NCBI RefSeq assembly: GCF_000142805.1
Contig: NC_013081.1
Location: 62,001-126,000, forward strand
DNA length: 64,000 bases
Source: Lachancea thermotolerans CBS 6340
Taxonomy: Eukaryota; Ascomycota; Saccharomycetes; Saccharomycetales; Saccharomycetaceae
Direction of reading: 5' to 3'
This document shows, in pieces, positions 8,073 through 18,058 of the stretch (positions are counted from its first letter, which is position 1; every line of letters starts with the position of its first letter). Made by a program: the position numbers and the translations under genes. Below the pieces are notes generated by a model, which saw nothing but the letters and a program-made list of their open reading frames with translations, did not search any database and had not been told where the DNA came from.

Positions 8073-11000
8073 ATGGATTACAGGAGAGGTGATCCATGGA
8101 TAGAACCTCACGGGTATGCTTATAGGTTCTTTTCTCTAGACGAGGGCATTGGCCGCCCAGGTCGCGATATTCAGCAATCTGAAATTTCTGATCCTGTATC
8201 GCTAGGCCTTCGCTTAGTTGGATCGGGCCTTGTAAAGAAGACTAAGAAAGCATATGCAAGTCCTTATGTGTCAAAAGCTCGCAATTTCTCCACAAACGAC
8301 ATCGAGGGGCCCTCGAATAGAGCCTGCAGCGCGAGCCTTGAGAAGCTATCCCAAAGCGATTCATCTGATGCTTTTAGTTGGCCAAGTACGAGTGATTCCT
8401 CCAGTATTTTCGACCCACACACTACGCCACCAGAGGAAGTAGTTGATCAACACTTTCGTGAGCTCCTGGAAAGCAGAGCTTTCTTTTGGGGTAGTGCGCG
8501 AAGCGGCCTGAAAAATCTAAGTTCTAAGCGCAAGTGGCAGCTTGTATGCAAAGAACGTCTAATGCGAGACGAAAAGGACAACACAGTGCGCCAACAGCCT
8601 GTAGCAGTCTTCGACGAAGCTGTGCTTGAGAATTTAATGACAAGACTTAGATCTGGCGAAAACGCTGCTGCCAGTTTGTACCAGCTTGAGAAGCTACTCA
8701 GGAGAAACGACTTTTCTCGCGGTTTCCTTCGTTCGGATGGAGTTGCTCGATTAGCTGACGTTTTAGCGTCCTTCAAGAGAGAGGACATGTACGTTTGTCT
8801 TAGATGCTTCAAAACACTAGCAAACACCGAGGAAGGAAGATTGAGTGTTGTATCAGAGGACAGAGTTGTTAGTTACTTTTGCACTGGTCTCATTATAGAG
8901 CAGGTCCACCTCAGAGTTCATTTACTAAGCGCGGAGCTTCTTCTTCTTTGCACCTACATCGAAAGCCCAGGAGGCTCCAACACAGTACTGCACCACCTGG
9001 TACCACTATTTCCAGAATGGATCTCCTCTATCAGTCAATTGCTTGAATCTTCGAGCGATGATATCACAAATCCTGATTTCATAGCAACGCCCAATTTTCA
9101 TCAAACGCAAAAAGACTACTGTCTGACATCGCTATTCTTAATTAATTCAATGATGCAGATCATCTCTTCATTCAGAGAAAAGCTCGAGGTTGTGAAAAAG
9201 CTCAGAGAGTTAGGCATTCATCAGCTTTTTCGTACTATGCATGGGCTCGAATACAAAGAGTTGGAAGAAGAGATCGAAAAATACGAGTTTCTGGAGAAAG
9301 AAGTTGTCGAAAAGACAAATCCAGAGCTTCCGCATTTTTTGAACATATCATATGGGAATTTTCTTTCCACTATCATCCAGGAGGCTCACCACAATCCTTT
9401 AGAGCATTGCATTTTTCAAATATTTGAAGATCTGGCACATTTATTGATTTCAAGAACAATGTCGGATAGTTTGAAAGCTCTGACATTATTTCGTACTGTG
9501 CTGAATTATTTGAAGGAGTATAATTATGGGGAAGAAAATACCAAAGTTGAGTCAGTTATTAGTGTTTCACTAAATCAGTTAGTTGATAATCTTCAGTCGG
9601 ATGAAATAGCGGAAAGAGCAATGTCTGAGCTCAAAACCGCTCAAAATAGTATCGATCAACTTAATTCGGAGATTCAGATTCTTCAAAAAGAGAGGAGTGT
9701 CTCGAAAGGCTCCATATTGTCTGAACTAGAGAAAATAAAAAAGGAACTATTCGCCAAAGAGTCGCTAATTGGTAAGCTGGAAAAAGAGCTACATCTCAGC
9801 AATCAACAGAGGAAAAATGATAGAAAAAAATTGGAGCAAGCTGCGGTGCATAAGGTACCAAGGCTTCCAGCAAGAGCAAGTTCTTTATCCGTTTTTGAAC
9901 ATCTCAAAACCCAGACACTCAAGCACTCTCATCAAAAGTCGCCTCGTCAAGCTTCTCTCTCTAAAAGCTCCAGATTTTTATCACTCAAGTCCGTTATTGA
10001 TCAACAACTAGAAGGTGAAAATAGCAGTTGGCAAACTCATAACAAATTATCCACGCCGCTCAACAACTCTGTTGATGAAGTTGATATTGAAAGTACTTCA
10101 AGCGGATCACCAAGTACAGAAGATCTCTCCTGCCATTCTGTCGCTGATCAATCAATTTCGAATGGCCATCCCGATGGATATAAGTTGCGCCACTTGGGCT
10201 TTGAAGGGCACAAAATTGAAACCCTTAACAGCCTGGTGAAAAAAACACCAAATTACTTTCCTGAGACTCCTATTCTTTCCCAAGAAACCTGCCCGGTCTT
10301 GAGTAATTATCAGCCTAATGGTGCAGATTGCAAGCCATCAAAACATATCGGGAAATCGTCTTCTGAGCTGGAAGCTGACATCAATGGCAATCAAAGCCCA
10401 TCAAAATTTTTACCTCCTCTTCCTTCTTCTCTTCCCGCTCCTCCCCCTCCTCCCCCTCCACTTCCATCAAATCTCGAAAGTGCCTCTATAAATTCCATTG
10501 CAACACCTCAAGCCGTAACACAGCCAATTGCAGTGAATTCTAAAACGCCCCCAACTGCGCCTCCACTTCCGGAAAACCTATTAGCGTCCAAGGTTTTGGT
10601 ACTTGATTCAAATGAGGAACTCAAAAACCTAGCTGCTCCCCCACCACCACCTCCGCCACCTCCTCTTCCTTTGGCCCTTAGTACTAAAAAAGTCGACACA
10701 ACATCTAATGGTTTTGTTAGTGGCGCAACCCAAAAAAGCGCCCCTAGGGCACCTCCACCTCCCTCTAACCTTATTGGATCGAAGGAGGTTCATTCAATTG
10801 TTGAGGCTGTTACTGAAAACAGCAACTTAAAGCTCAAGCAAATCCACTGGGACAAGCTAGAAGACGTCTCGGAAACAATTTGGAGCCAAGAAGGAGAGCG
10901 TCAAGACGCGGCTCGTCATTTGGAAAGCTCTGGATTCTTAGATGAGATTGCAGAACTTTTTCGAGTGAATCAATCCTTGCCTATCAAGGCAAAATCGGAA

Positions 11001-12242
11001 ACCTCGAGCGGAAAGGACAAAGTCTCTATTTTGCCGCGAGACCTTGCCCAACAATTTGGAATCAACCTGCACATGTTTTCTAACCTTTCAGTTGACGAAT
11101 TTGTTAATAAAGTATTACACTGCGATCGTGATGTTGTCAACAATCAAAGCGTTTTAGAGTTTTTTGCCCGCGAAGATCTGAGTATTATTCCGCGAAGTAT
11201 AGCATCTAAGCTGGAGCCTTACGCAACCGATCATCAGCCCAATGAGGCACCCCTTTTGGATCGCGAAAAGCTTGAGAGGGCCGACCGAATCTTTTTGGAG
11301 CTCTGTTACAACTTGAGGAGTTACTGGCGCCCGAGGTCACTGTGCCTCCTCACCCTATCAACATATGAAAAGGATTACTTTGATCTGATATACAAATTGC
11401 AGCGGGTCGATGATGCCATAAATATCATCAAAAACTCTGCAAAGCTCAAGGACACTCTCATGATGATTATTGAGATTGGTAATTATATGAACAGGAAACA
11501 AGCAGGTGGAATCAGACTTAGCTCACTCCAAAAGTTGACCTTTGTGAAGAGTAGCAAAGACAAAAACATGTCACTTTTGCACGCTGTTGAAAGATTCTTG
11601 AGGGTTAAATGCAGGAGTGCGTATGGCTTCGTCGAAGACTTATCGAGGGTCCTTGATCTGGGCAACCTGATGGTTGGCCAGATCGAACAAGACTTTCATG
11701 AGTATACACAAAGAATATCGGGGGTCAAGCAGTCCTTGGAGCAGGGGCGCTTGTCCAAACCAGAAAACTTCCACCCCGAAGACAGGCTTCTCATAAAAGT
11801 TGGTCCGAAGATCGCTGGAGCCACCCGCAAAGCGAGCTTACTCCGGAATCAGTTCGTGCTAACTATGCGAGCCCTGGAGAACTTGATGAAGCTTTACGGA
11901 GAAGATCCCAGTAACATAGACAGCAAAAACGAGTTTTTCCAGCATTTTATCAACTTCGTCTCTCAATTTAAGAAGGTCGCCAAAGAGAACGAGGAAAAGG
12001 AAGCTGTCGAAAGGATATACATTCAAAGAAAGGAACTTTTACAGAATAGGAGCAAAGAGCACTCCAGTTCCTCCCAGGGCAGCGCTAGCGAGGGAGAAGA
12101 TAATACAGTCGACATTCTTATCAAGAGGCTCCGTGAGGTTAATAACGAAAAAAGCACACAAAGGCGTTCGGCTAATCATAACTCAGAGGATCATTTATTC
12201 ACAAGAACGCAGCATTTACTTGACAGCATTCAGAAGATATAA
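8073..12242 (+). CDS. BNR1: Formin, Bnr1 type
   Basis: 1,389 residues (1,375 in S. cerevisiae). Formins nucleate and elongate linear actin filaments; Bnr1 builds actin cables from the bud neck. Order: N-terminal GTPase-binding/FH3 region (about 125-490), coiled coil (about 505-600), two proline-rich FH1 clusters (about 785-900, including PAPPPPPPPLPSN and APPPPPPPPPPLPLA) that bind profilin, then the FH2 actin-binding domain (about 920-1330). FH2 hallmarks are KLKQIHWDKLEDV, LPRDLAQQFGINLHMFS, RADRIFLELCYNL and GNYMNRKQAGGIRLSSL. The C-terminus has a basic, leucine-spaced stretch that could act as the autoinhibitory tail. Placement after POT1 on the plus strand matches YIL159W. A small hairpin (12284-12298) follows the stop. 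Confidence 0.96.
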   Translation: MDYRRGDPWIEPHGYAYRFFSLDEGIGRPGRDIQQSEISDPVSLGLRLVGSGLVKKTKKAYASPYVSKARNFSTNDIEGPSNRACSASLEKLSQSDSSDAFSWPSTSDSSSIFDPHTTPPEEVVDQHFRELLESRAFFWGSARSGLKNLSSKRKWQLVCKERLMRDEKDNTVRQQPVAVFDEAVLENLMTRLRSGENAAASLYQLEKLLRRNDFSRGFLRSDGVARLADVLASFKREDMYVCLRCFKTLANTEEGRLSVVSEDRVVSYFCTGLIIEQVHLRVHLLSAELLLLCTYIESPGGSNTVLHHLVPLFPEWISSISQLLESSSDDITNPDFIATPNFHQTQKDYCLTSLFLINSMMQIISSFREKLEVVKKLRELGIHQLFRTMHGLEYKELEEEIEKYEFLEKEVVEKTNPELPHFLNISYGNFLSTIIQEAHHNPLEHCIFQIFEDLAHLLISRTMSDSLKALTLFRTVLNYLKEYNYGEENTKVESVISVSLNQLVDNLQSDEIAERAMSELKTAQNSIDQLNSEIQILQKERSVSKGSILSELEKIKKELFAKESLIGKLEKELHLSNQQRKNDRKKLEQAAVHKVPRLPARASSLSVFEHLKTQTLKHSHQKSPRQASLSKSSRFLSLKSVIDQQLEGENSSWQTHNKLSTPLNNSVDEVDIESTSSGSPSTEDLSCHSVADQSISNGHPDGYKLRHLGFEGHKIETLNSLVKKTPNYFPETPILSQETCPVLSNYQPNGADCKPSKHIGKSSSELEADINGNQSPSKFLPPLPSSLPAPPPPPPPLPSNLESASINSIATPQAVTQPIAVNSKTPPTAPPLPENLLASKVLVLDSNEELKNLAAPPPPPPPPPLPLALSTKKVDTTSNGFVSGATQKSAPRAPPPPSNLIGSKEVHSIVEAVTENSNLKLKQIHWDKLEDVSETIWSQEGERQDAARHLESSGFLDEIAELFRVNQSLPIKAKSETSSGKDKVSILPRDLAQQFGINLHMFSNLSVDEFVNKVLHCDRDVVNNQSVLEFFAREDLSIIPRSIASKLEPYATDHQPNEAPLLDREKLERADRIFLELCYNLRSYWRPRSLCLLTLSTYEKDYFDLIYKLQRVDDAINIIKNSAKLKDTLMMIIEIGNYMNRKQAGGIRLSSLQKLTFVKSSKDKNMSLLHAVERFLRVKCRSAYGFVEDLSRVLDLGNLMVGQIEQDFHEYTQRISGVKQSLEQGRLSKPENFHPEDRLLIKVGPKIAGATRKASLLRNQFVLTMRALENLMKLYGEDPSNIDSKNEFFQHFINFVSQFKKVAKENEEKEAVERIYIQRKELLQNRSKEHSSSSQGSASEGEDNTVDILIKRLREVNNEKSTQRRSANHNSEDHLFTRTQHLLDSIQKI

Positions 12243-12283
12243 TTATTTTATCGAAGGCTGGGCTTGTTTAATTTTTTGATGAT

Positions 12284-12298
12284 CTCCTATTCTAGGAG
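12284..12298. terminator. Short hairpin in the BNR1 3' region
   Basis: CTCCTA-TTC-TAGGAG, a perfect 6-bp stem with a 3-nt loop, 42 bp after the BNR1 stop codon. Yeast 3' ends do not need hairpins, so this may only mark RNA structure in the 3' UTR. Confidence 0.3.
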
Positions 12299-12502
12299 TT
12301 TTGGCTTGGCCAGAACATGCATCTCTGGGCACGGCATATCACAAGCTTCGCGAAATATTTTTCTGAAAAAGCTGCCGTTGCTGAAAAACATGTTGCGCCG
12401 GTCTATCAACGTTCTTGGCACAGACTCTCGCAGCTAACTCACACTCGCTTTTAAATTTGCCTCGGGCGGTGGTTGATTTGTGACAAACCATCCTAACCAC
12501 CT

Positions 12503-13447
12503 ATGACGGATGGACTGGGGGTATCAGTGGGCTGTGCCGTGGGCATCCCTTGTGGGGTTGCGGTATTAGTGGCTGTGATCTTTTGGTATTACATGCAAAG
12601 AAAGTTCAAGAAAGAGATTGAGGATGACGAGGAGTCCATGAGTGGGGACGGTACAATCAGTTTTACCAATCTGCACTCGATGAGAGTGCCAGATAACCCA
12701 GAAAAGGATCTGCCAGTGAGCCACGTAGTGGGGGGCTCGACCTCTTCGGATAACACTACAACTGCCCAGAACGTTGCAACGGCTGGGCAGATGGAAGCTC
12801 AGCAGTCTCAGCCTTCTAAGAAACCCAAAAATACATATATGCCGGCATATCGCAAACGTTTGAATTCTTCTCTGAGCACTCTGCAGCACCAAGATGAGCA
12901 GAGGAGTCCTACCGATAGTTCAAGTACTTCCCTCGACACGAAAAACCAAAATGGACGTGCTCATTCAACCGTGTTGGATCAAATGATTCCGGTCTTGGCT
13001 CAGGACGACAATGCCGCAGCGGCTTCCTCTGAGTTCAGCCTAACACACGAAAGGACCTCCAGTAATGACAATCTTATCAAAAACCTACACAATCACGACT
13101 TCGGGTCGTACCCTAAGCGAAGGTCATCCGGAAACCTAACGGGAATGATTTCGGGTAACGTATCCAGCGCGTCAGTGCACACCCGAACATCATCTGTGCA
13201 CTCAGGTAAGAAAAATAATGAAAATGTGTTTGACACACCAAACAGCCAGAAGTTTCACGAAGCTGTCGCCCCTAGTGAAGAAGACGCTGAGTCTAAGGGG
13301 ATGAGAAGTTATTACATGCTAAAAAATAACTACGATGTCGAAAACGCGAGTCAGATCGCCGAGGAGGATCAATATGAAAATGAGTTTACAAACTATTCGG
13401 AAAGCAAGAGGGAGTTCATTAATAGCTTAAGACCCAAGAAGAATTAA
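12503..13447 (+). CDS. SKG1: Single-pass membrane protein, Aim20/Skg1 family
   Basis: 314 residues. A very short N-terminal outside segment is followed by one membrane helix (about residues 8-30, [20 protein letters not shown]) and then a basic stretch (RKFKK). The long cytosolic part is rich in S, T, N and D with acidic patches. This layout is that of Aim20 (YIL158W) and its duplicate Skg1 (YKR100C), linked in S. cerevisiae to cell-wall integrity and growth. The gene sits between BNR1 and COA1 as in S. cerevisiae, so it is the single pre-duplication ancestor of the pair. Molecular function is unknown. Either symbol would be defensible. Confidence 0.85.
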
Positions 13448-13583
13448 GCTTACTAGCAAACTAAATCTATTTACGCACACGGGGTTACATAAGTTAAAGT
13501 ATACAGGTTTTTCACTTAAGTGATGTGTTAAGTGTATTTCCTTTTAAAGTTATTCACAGGATCTGGCCAGCTTCAGATGGCTA

Positions 13584-14132
13584 CTACAATGTTTTGGCGC
13601 CACCCTCTTCAGCTAGTAGGTCTATTTTCTTATCACCAACTTTAATGCTCCACTCGTGGATCAAGAACTCCTGGTTCTTGTTCTCGCGGTTTGCCACTAG
13701 CTTGACCATGCCTTGGACATCTTTGGTGCCTTTAATGTAGAAGGATATGTTCACTCTCCCAGCAACTTGGTTCAGGTCCCCATATACCCATGGCACCAAC
13801 CCGTCGAAGTCGATGTTGTCACCCATCAAGTCCCTAATAGACTGCGATCTACGGAGGTGGTAGAGGGAATTTGAAATAATGGGTGACTGCGTCTTTTCAT
13901 AGTTGAAGATAGAAGCCAGCGCAACACATATAGCCACAGTGAAAAGCCCCAGTTGCACTCTGTTCTTCACCTTGTCTTTGGTTGGATCTGGAAGTTCTCT
14001 CTCAATACGAAGTGGCCGAGCTTTATCTTTGAGCACCAGTTCCGGTTTCGTTGCTAGTTGACGAAGAAATAGTCTTCTTGCACCTAATACTCTGAATTGC
14101 CGACCGGCAGATCCAGTTAACAGTTTTAGCAT
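13584..14132 (-). CDS. COA1: Cytochrome c oxidase assembly factor Coa1
   Basis: 182 residues from the ATG at 14132; the longer frame to 14210 opens on GTG and adds residues unlike a presequence. The first ~45 residues are basic and hydroxylated with few acids, a mitochondrial targeting sequence. One membrane helix lies at about 59-78 (QLGLFTVAICVALASIFNY), and the C-terminal half faces the intermembrane space in the family. Coa1 acts in early maturation of Cox1 within cytochrome oxidase assembly intermediates, with Mss51 and Shy1. Length is close to the 197 residues of S. cerevisiae. Position next to the Aim20/Skg1 gene matches YIL157C. Confidence 0.9.
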   Translation of the reverse strand: MLKLLTGSAGRQFRVLGARRLFLRQLATKPELVLKDKARPLRIERELPDPTKDKVKNRVQLGLFTVAICVALASIFNYEKTQSPIISNSLYHLRRSQSIRDLMGDNIDFDGLVPWVYGDLNQVAGRVNISFYIKGTKDVQGMVKLVANRENKNQEFLIHEWSIKVGDKKIDLLAEEGGAKTL

Positions 14133-14243
14133 AGTTCTTTTTGCTTGTGGACTGAATACTAAGTTTCTTACAATATAGTAGATACATTTCAAGAAATTTT
14201 CAGGGAACACAAGCTCTATAGCAGTGACAAAGGCAATTGAAAC

Positions 14244-14536
14244 ATGACTATTGTAAGTTGCTTATCCCTGAGGGCTGTCATTGCAAGTCGTGGAAGCGTG
14301 TACTAACCCTTTGGTTTTATCAGCTTGGCAAAGCCTTCCATATTTCATTCGACCTTGTTTTAGTATCAGCGTGTCTGGCAGGAATAAAACGCAACACAGG
14401 ACTTACTCCTAAAGTTGACGTCATCGGAGACCCGCATGTTAAAGGCTACGTTTCGAAGTACCTGAACGTCGGGGAGTCTTGTTATGACTACACTGTGGCT
14501 ACCCTAGGATCATCTAATTATTTCGTTAGGAAATGA
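14244..14536 (+). CDS. ATG44: Mitofissin, DUF1748 family, spliced
   Basis: Two exons, 14244-14252 (ATG ACT ATT) and 14324-14536, joined in frame to a 73-residue protein, exactly the length of S. cerevisiae YIL156W-B. The product starts MTILGKAFHISFDLVLVSAC and ends in GSSNYFVRK. The family pattern is visible: short N-terminal amphipathic/hydrophobic helix, LAGIKRNTGL, a polar linker, then VSKYLNVGES and the SSNYF tail. Mitofissin (Atg44, also called Mdi1) is a soluble intermembrane-space protein that acts directly on lipid membranes to drive mitochondrial division needed for mitophagy. It lies between COA1 and BAS1/UBP7 on the plus strand, the same place as YIL156W-B. Without splicing the ATG runs into a frame that does not give this protein. 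Symbol by homology and synteny. Confidence 0.9.
14253..14323 (+). other. Intron of ATG44
   Basis: 71 nt. Donor GTAAGT at 14253, branch point TACTAAC at 14301-14307, acceptor TTATCAG ending at 14323. It falls after the third codon (phase 0), giving a 9-nt first exon. Confidence 0.9.
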
Positions 14537-14584
14537 CCTTGTCCATAAGAGTAAATATGCACTTATACACTTATTATCAACATT

Positions 14585-16828
14585 CTAACTGGGATTGTAT
14601 GGTAGCCCCTTATGAATCAAATCCGGATCCTGTGGAGTATATCCCATCATGCTTTGATTAGAGCTCATCTGGTGCTGGCTTGGTGCTGGCTTCTTGTTGA
14701 CAATTTCGTTTTCACCAGAAACTTCTGCCTGTTCTTCGTAAAAGTTGTAAAGGTAATCATACTCGTCCAAAGGCCCTTCGTTCATGTTATTACGAGCGTT
14801 GCTTGGGACTGATGCGAGGGACCTTAAACTTTCCCAAAAATCAAGGCCATCCTCTTCGCCAGCAGCAGATGCCCCGCCAGGAGTTAAAAGTGAGCCCTGT
14901 TTTGAATGCCGCTCGTTCGAAGGAGAAACTTCTGATTCCCTAGGCGTCGTTCCTGTGGAACCATAATTTTCGTTAGGAGTATTCCCTTCGGAAGATCCGT
15001 CTTTGCCCTTCCTCCTTTTTTTTCTTTTGGGCTGCGCAGCAGGGCTTCGGTTTGAGACCTTGCCCACTTGAGGGCTTCTTCCAGCCTCTGATGACCCTAA
15101 TTGAGGCCTTACAGTAGCTGGAAGGTAGTTGAAATGGTATTGCCGGTGTGGAGGTATATCCTCAAGTTCAGCGCCAGGGGTCGAACGGGATCCAACAGAA
15201 CTTGTAGGACCTGACCTTTGTGTATACATGGGTAAAACTGGAAAATTTTGAGAAGGTGCCCGATTTTGTGCCACGGGTTCGTTCTGCGGGTCTAAAGGCA
15301 AGCTTGCGTAGTTAGGTGATTTTCCTAAGAAGTCTGTATCAAAGCCCCTATCATTAGATAGCTTGTCGGTCCTATCGCCAGAGAATGCAAACGGTGATAA
15401 TTGGCTAAGTATTTCTCCACTCAGAGACTGAGACTGAGTGCTTAATGATGAGGGCACAGTACCATAATGATTGTGAATATGCTGATGAACTGAGACCGAA
15501 AGAGAATTTTTCCGTGCTTGATCGATTAGCTCTCTTACTAAGTCAGAGTTCGATACCATCCCCTCCGACACTATATTACCGAAGTTGTCGTTAAGCGCAA
15601 AACGCCAGTCCAAAACGGACGACTGGGGCTTCCGTTTTTCATTTAATCTATTGTTGAGCGATTGCTGTTTCTGTTGTTGTTGTTGTTGATGCTGCTGCTG
15701 CTGTTGTTGCTGTTGTTGTTGTTGTTGAGGTTGCTGTTGTGGTTGTTGTTGCTGTTGTTGCTGCTTTTGGAATTGCGGCTGAAGTTGCTGATGCTGTTGT
15801 TGGTGTAGCTGTAATGACTGTTGCTGTTCCTGCGGGCTTTGATGACGCTGCTGTGTTGTTTCTCGAAATTCTCTTTCCTCAAAGCCTCTCGATTGGTTTC
15901 CCGAAAAATCTTCAAAGAGCGACTGGCCTTTTTCTAAAGAGTTGTTGTCTGACGGGGACCTTTGTGTCCCCGAGGAGGTGCCGCACACAGATGACCCTGA
16001 TTTGAAACCACCCCGAGGTTCGAGCTGGTCTTCAATACAGGGCTGACCTTCGTCGAGCCGAGGACTCTCATCTCTCATCTCTTCGAGCTTCATACGAAGG
16101 CTCTCTCGCAGTTGATCTAATGATTGAACTTCCTGAGCTTGCGATGTTTCTTGAACAGCCTTCGTTATTTCCTCAGAAGCTTTCCCCCTCATTATCATTG
16201 TTATAATTTTCCTCCACCTGTTACGGCAAGTCAAACTCGGTCTTGATTCCATTTCCAGCGATATTCGGCGCCAGCTTGTGCCATACGCCTTGACCTTGCT
16301 GATCAAAGCCAAGTCCTCCTGTAAGCTCCAGTCTCGCAGCCTGTCTTTAGTACTAGGGTCAAGTACTTCAATATACCGTTTGGCACATTGATCTTCAGTG
16401 CGGCCTGGAATCTCGGTAGAGACTTTGAGCCAATGTGGTCCCCACTTTTCAAAGGACTTCATTAGAAGCTCATCTTCCTCCGGGGTCCACTTTCCCTTGC
16501 GCAAGTTCGGGTCTAGGGAGCTGACCCAGCGTTTTCGTATATCTTTTGGTTTACGCACTTTTCTGTCGAACTTCGTCGCGATCTCGTCCCATGGCATGTT
16601 CTTACAGGCTTCATTCGACTGCTGTATCGTTTTTACAGACTCAATTCCGTTCTCGAATCCCATGTTTAAAAGGTGCGTGATTACGCAACTTCTCAATAAA
16701 TCATCTTCTTCCTTACTCCATGGTTTTCGGGCCTTGAGCTTATGAGTTTGATACCCTAGACTTCGAGTCACATCCAGCGGGTCTATGCGGATTTTCTTGG
16801 TTTTTCCAGGCGCTGGTTCCTTCGACAT
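14585..16828 (-). CDS. BAS1: Myb-type transcription factor Bas1
   Basis: 747 residues from the ATG at 16828 (three more codons upstream start only at TTG). The N-terminal third carries three tryptophan-cluster Myb repeats, at about 28-100, 105-160 and 160-210, with conserved stretches KGKWTPEEDELL, GRTEDQCAKRYIEVL and SLTCRNRWRKIITM. In S. cerevisiae Bas1, with Pho2, activates purine, histidine and one-carbon genes through TGACTC sites when AICAR intermediates accumulate. The middle holds a long polyglutamine tract; the C-terminal half is low-complexity with a short basic KRKKRRKGK stretch. BAS1 is YKR099W, adjacent to SKG1 and UBP11, and here sits between their ancestors, which supports the call. 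A PAC box lies in its upstream region. Confidence 0.95.
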   Translation of the reverse strand: MSKEPAPGKTKKIRIDPLDVTRSLGYQTHKLKARKPWSKEEDDLLRSCVITHLLNMGFENGIESVKTIQQSNEACKNMPWDEIATKFDRKVRKPKDIRKRWVSSLDPNLRKGKWTPEEDELLMKSFEKWGPHWLKVSTEIPGRTEDQCAKRYIEVLDPSTKDRLRDWSLQEDLALISKVKAYGTSWRRISLEMESRPSLTCRNRWRKIITMIMRGKASEEITKAVQETSQAQEVQSLDQLRESLRMKLEEMRDESPRLDEGQPCIEDQLEPRGGFKSGSSVCGTSSGTQRSPSDNNSLEKGQSLFEDFSGNQSRGFEEREFRETTQQRHQSPQEQQQSLQLHQQQHQQLQPQFQKQQQQQQQPQQQPQQQQQQQQQQQQHQQQQQQKQQSLNNRLNEKRKPQSSVLDWRFALNDNFGNIVSEGMVSNSDLVRELIDQARKNSLSVSVHQHIHNHYGTVPSSLSTQSQSLSGEILSQLSPFAFSGDRTDKLSNDRGFDTDFLGKSPNYASLPLDPQNEPVAQNRAPSQNFPVLPMYTQRSGPTSSVGSRSTPGAELEDIPPHRQYHFNYLPATVRPQLGSSEAGRSPQVGKVSNRSPAAQPKRKKRRKGKDGSSEGNTPNENYGSTGTTPRESEVSPSNERHSKQGSLLTPGGASAAGEEDGLDFWESLRSLASVPSNARNNMNEGPLDEYDYLYNFYEEQAEVSGENEIVNKKPAPSQHQMSSNQSMMGYTPQDPDLIHKGLPYNPS
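15661..15828 (-). repeat. Polyglutamine-coding CAG/CAA tract in BAS1
   Basis: About 55 codons dominated by glutamine with scattered H, P, L and K (for example QQQQQQQPQQQPQQ). CAA and CAG are mixed, which limits slippage. Likely length-variable among strains. Confidence 0.9.
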
Positions 16829-18058
16829 CTGGGCCAACTTGGCGGTCGTGAAGCTCTATTGCTTCGCTCAGTTTGTCGCTCCTCATTGTTCATGTACTCA
16901 TCTCATCGATGTTCATTTTCATGTGAATAAAAGAAACTCGTAAGTTACTATCAACGAACACCTTCATCTCATCGCTTCAAAGCTGATGAAGAGATCAAAC
17001 ATTATGCAACTTCCTGTTTGAAAGTGTACCATAGCCCGAGACTATTATGGGCAACTAAATAGGCAGTCTATCAGGACTTTCAGCTTCCCTAGCTCTCAAG
17101 GCAAAAATTTTGTTATCATAAAATTTAGACCTGTAAGGCTATTTTTATGCCTCTGACCACAAGTGAAGCCTATTGAGATGTACTCGTGATCCTTGGTGGA
17201 ATTTGAGATCCGCCGTTTACTCTTTTCTTTAATTTTCTGCTTATGCGCGGTACTTTCAAGCTCCCGGTTGTTTCAACTCGTTTCGGCGCCATGTGTATAA
17301 AGACACTGATAATCAAGGAATTATATTCTCAGAATAAACGAAGACCTTTATAGGAAACAACATCAGCTACGAAATCCTGTACATAACAAGTGGATGCCAG
17401 CTTCAGTATAATTATCATGAGCGCATCGGTGCCAATTGTCTGTCTTGTTGGGGAATTCGCTGAGCGCCATTCTTCACGAAGAAAATCACATAAGTCACTC
17501 CAGTTTAAAGAGCACGACGACTCTTGCGGCGTCTATCAAATCCCGCAGTCCAAGCGCTAGAAAGAGCTTATGCGGAAGTTGGGCAAGGGCGCTTTGAAAG
17601 CAACTACATCTTGCGAATGAAAAGTCTCGAGTCCCTCGCGCACATTTTGCATTGATATGTAGCGCTCACACGAAATTTTGGAGGGAAAGTGTGTATAAGA
17701 TACGAGCGTCACGAATTTAAGGGAGAGTTCGCTTAGAATTTTGAGACCAAGTTTTTTCTGCTTGGTCCCTCGCATTAGCGACGCCCTTCTCAGGCCTTAA
17801 TTGAAGGAAGGTTTATGACTTAAGGAGGCAGCAGCTAGCGACAGTAAAGTACGCCCCGCTATCTTCCTCGCACAATGGGCGGATAGGTCAATGCATTGTT
17901 AAAACTTCCCGATCGGCTTATTCTACCAACGTGGATCATGCAGAACGATTTCCAAAATTATTCAATTTCGCCAGATCCTAAATGATGATCAAAGCCTTCC
18001 AGCTAATCACGTCCCAAAAGCGCTCGAGCCGTGCCGGGTCGGTCTAGAAAGTGCGCGG
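16829..18058. other. Divergent BAS1/UBP intergenic region
   Basis: 1,230 bp. A 72-codon minus frame at 17557-17775 is not recognisable and is probably chance. On the BAS1 side there is a PAC box (16966-16975) and, farther upstream, AAAAATTTT at 17103-17111, an RRPE-like core. No TGACTC Bas1/Gcn4 site, tRNA or spliced gene was found. The last ~70 bp before UBP is CG-rich. Confidence 0.5.
16966..16975 (-). promoter_or_regulatory. PAC box upstream of BAS1
   Basis: Reads GCGATGAGAT on the minus strand, about 140 bp upstream of the BAS1 ATG. It is the same 10-mer found in front of SRP40. PAC binds Dot6/Tod6, repressors of ribosome-biogenesis genes in S. cerevisiae. Confidence 0.6.

Noticed and set aside
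17980-18058. C-box-like ATGATGA in front of UBP7
   Set aside because: No D box at a proper distance and no terminal stem, so no snoRNA.
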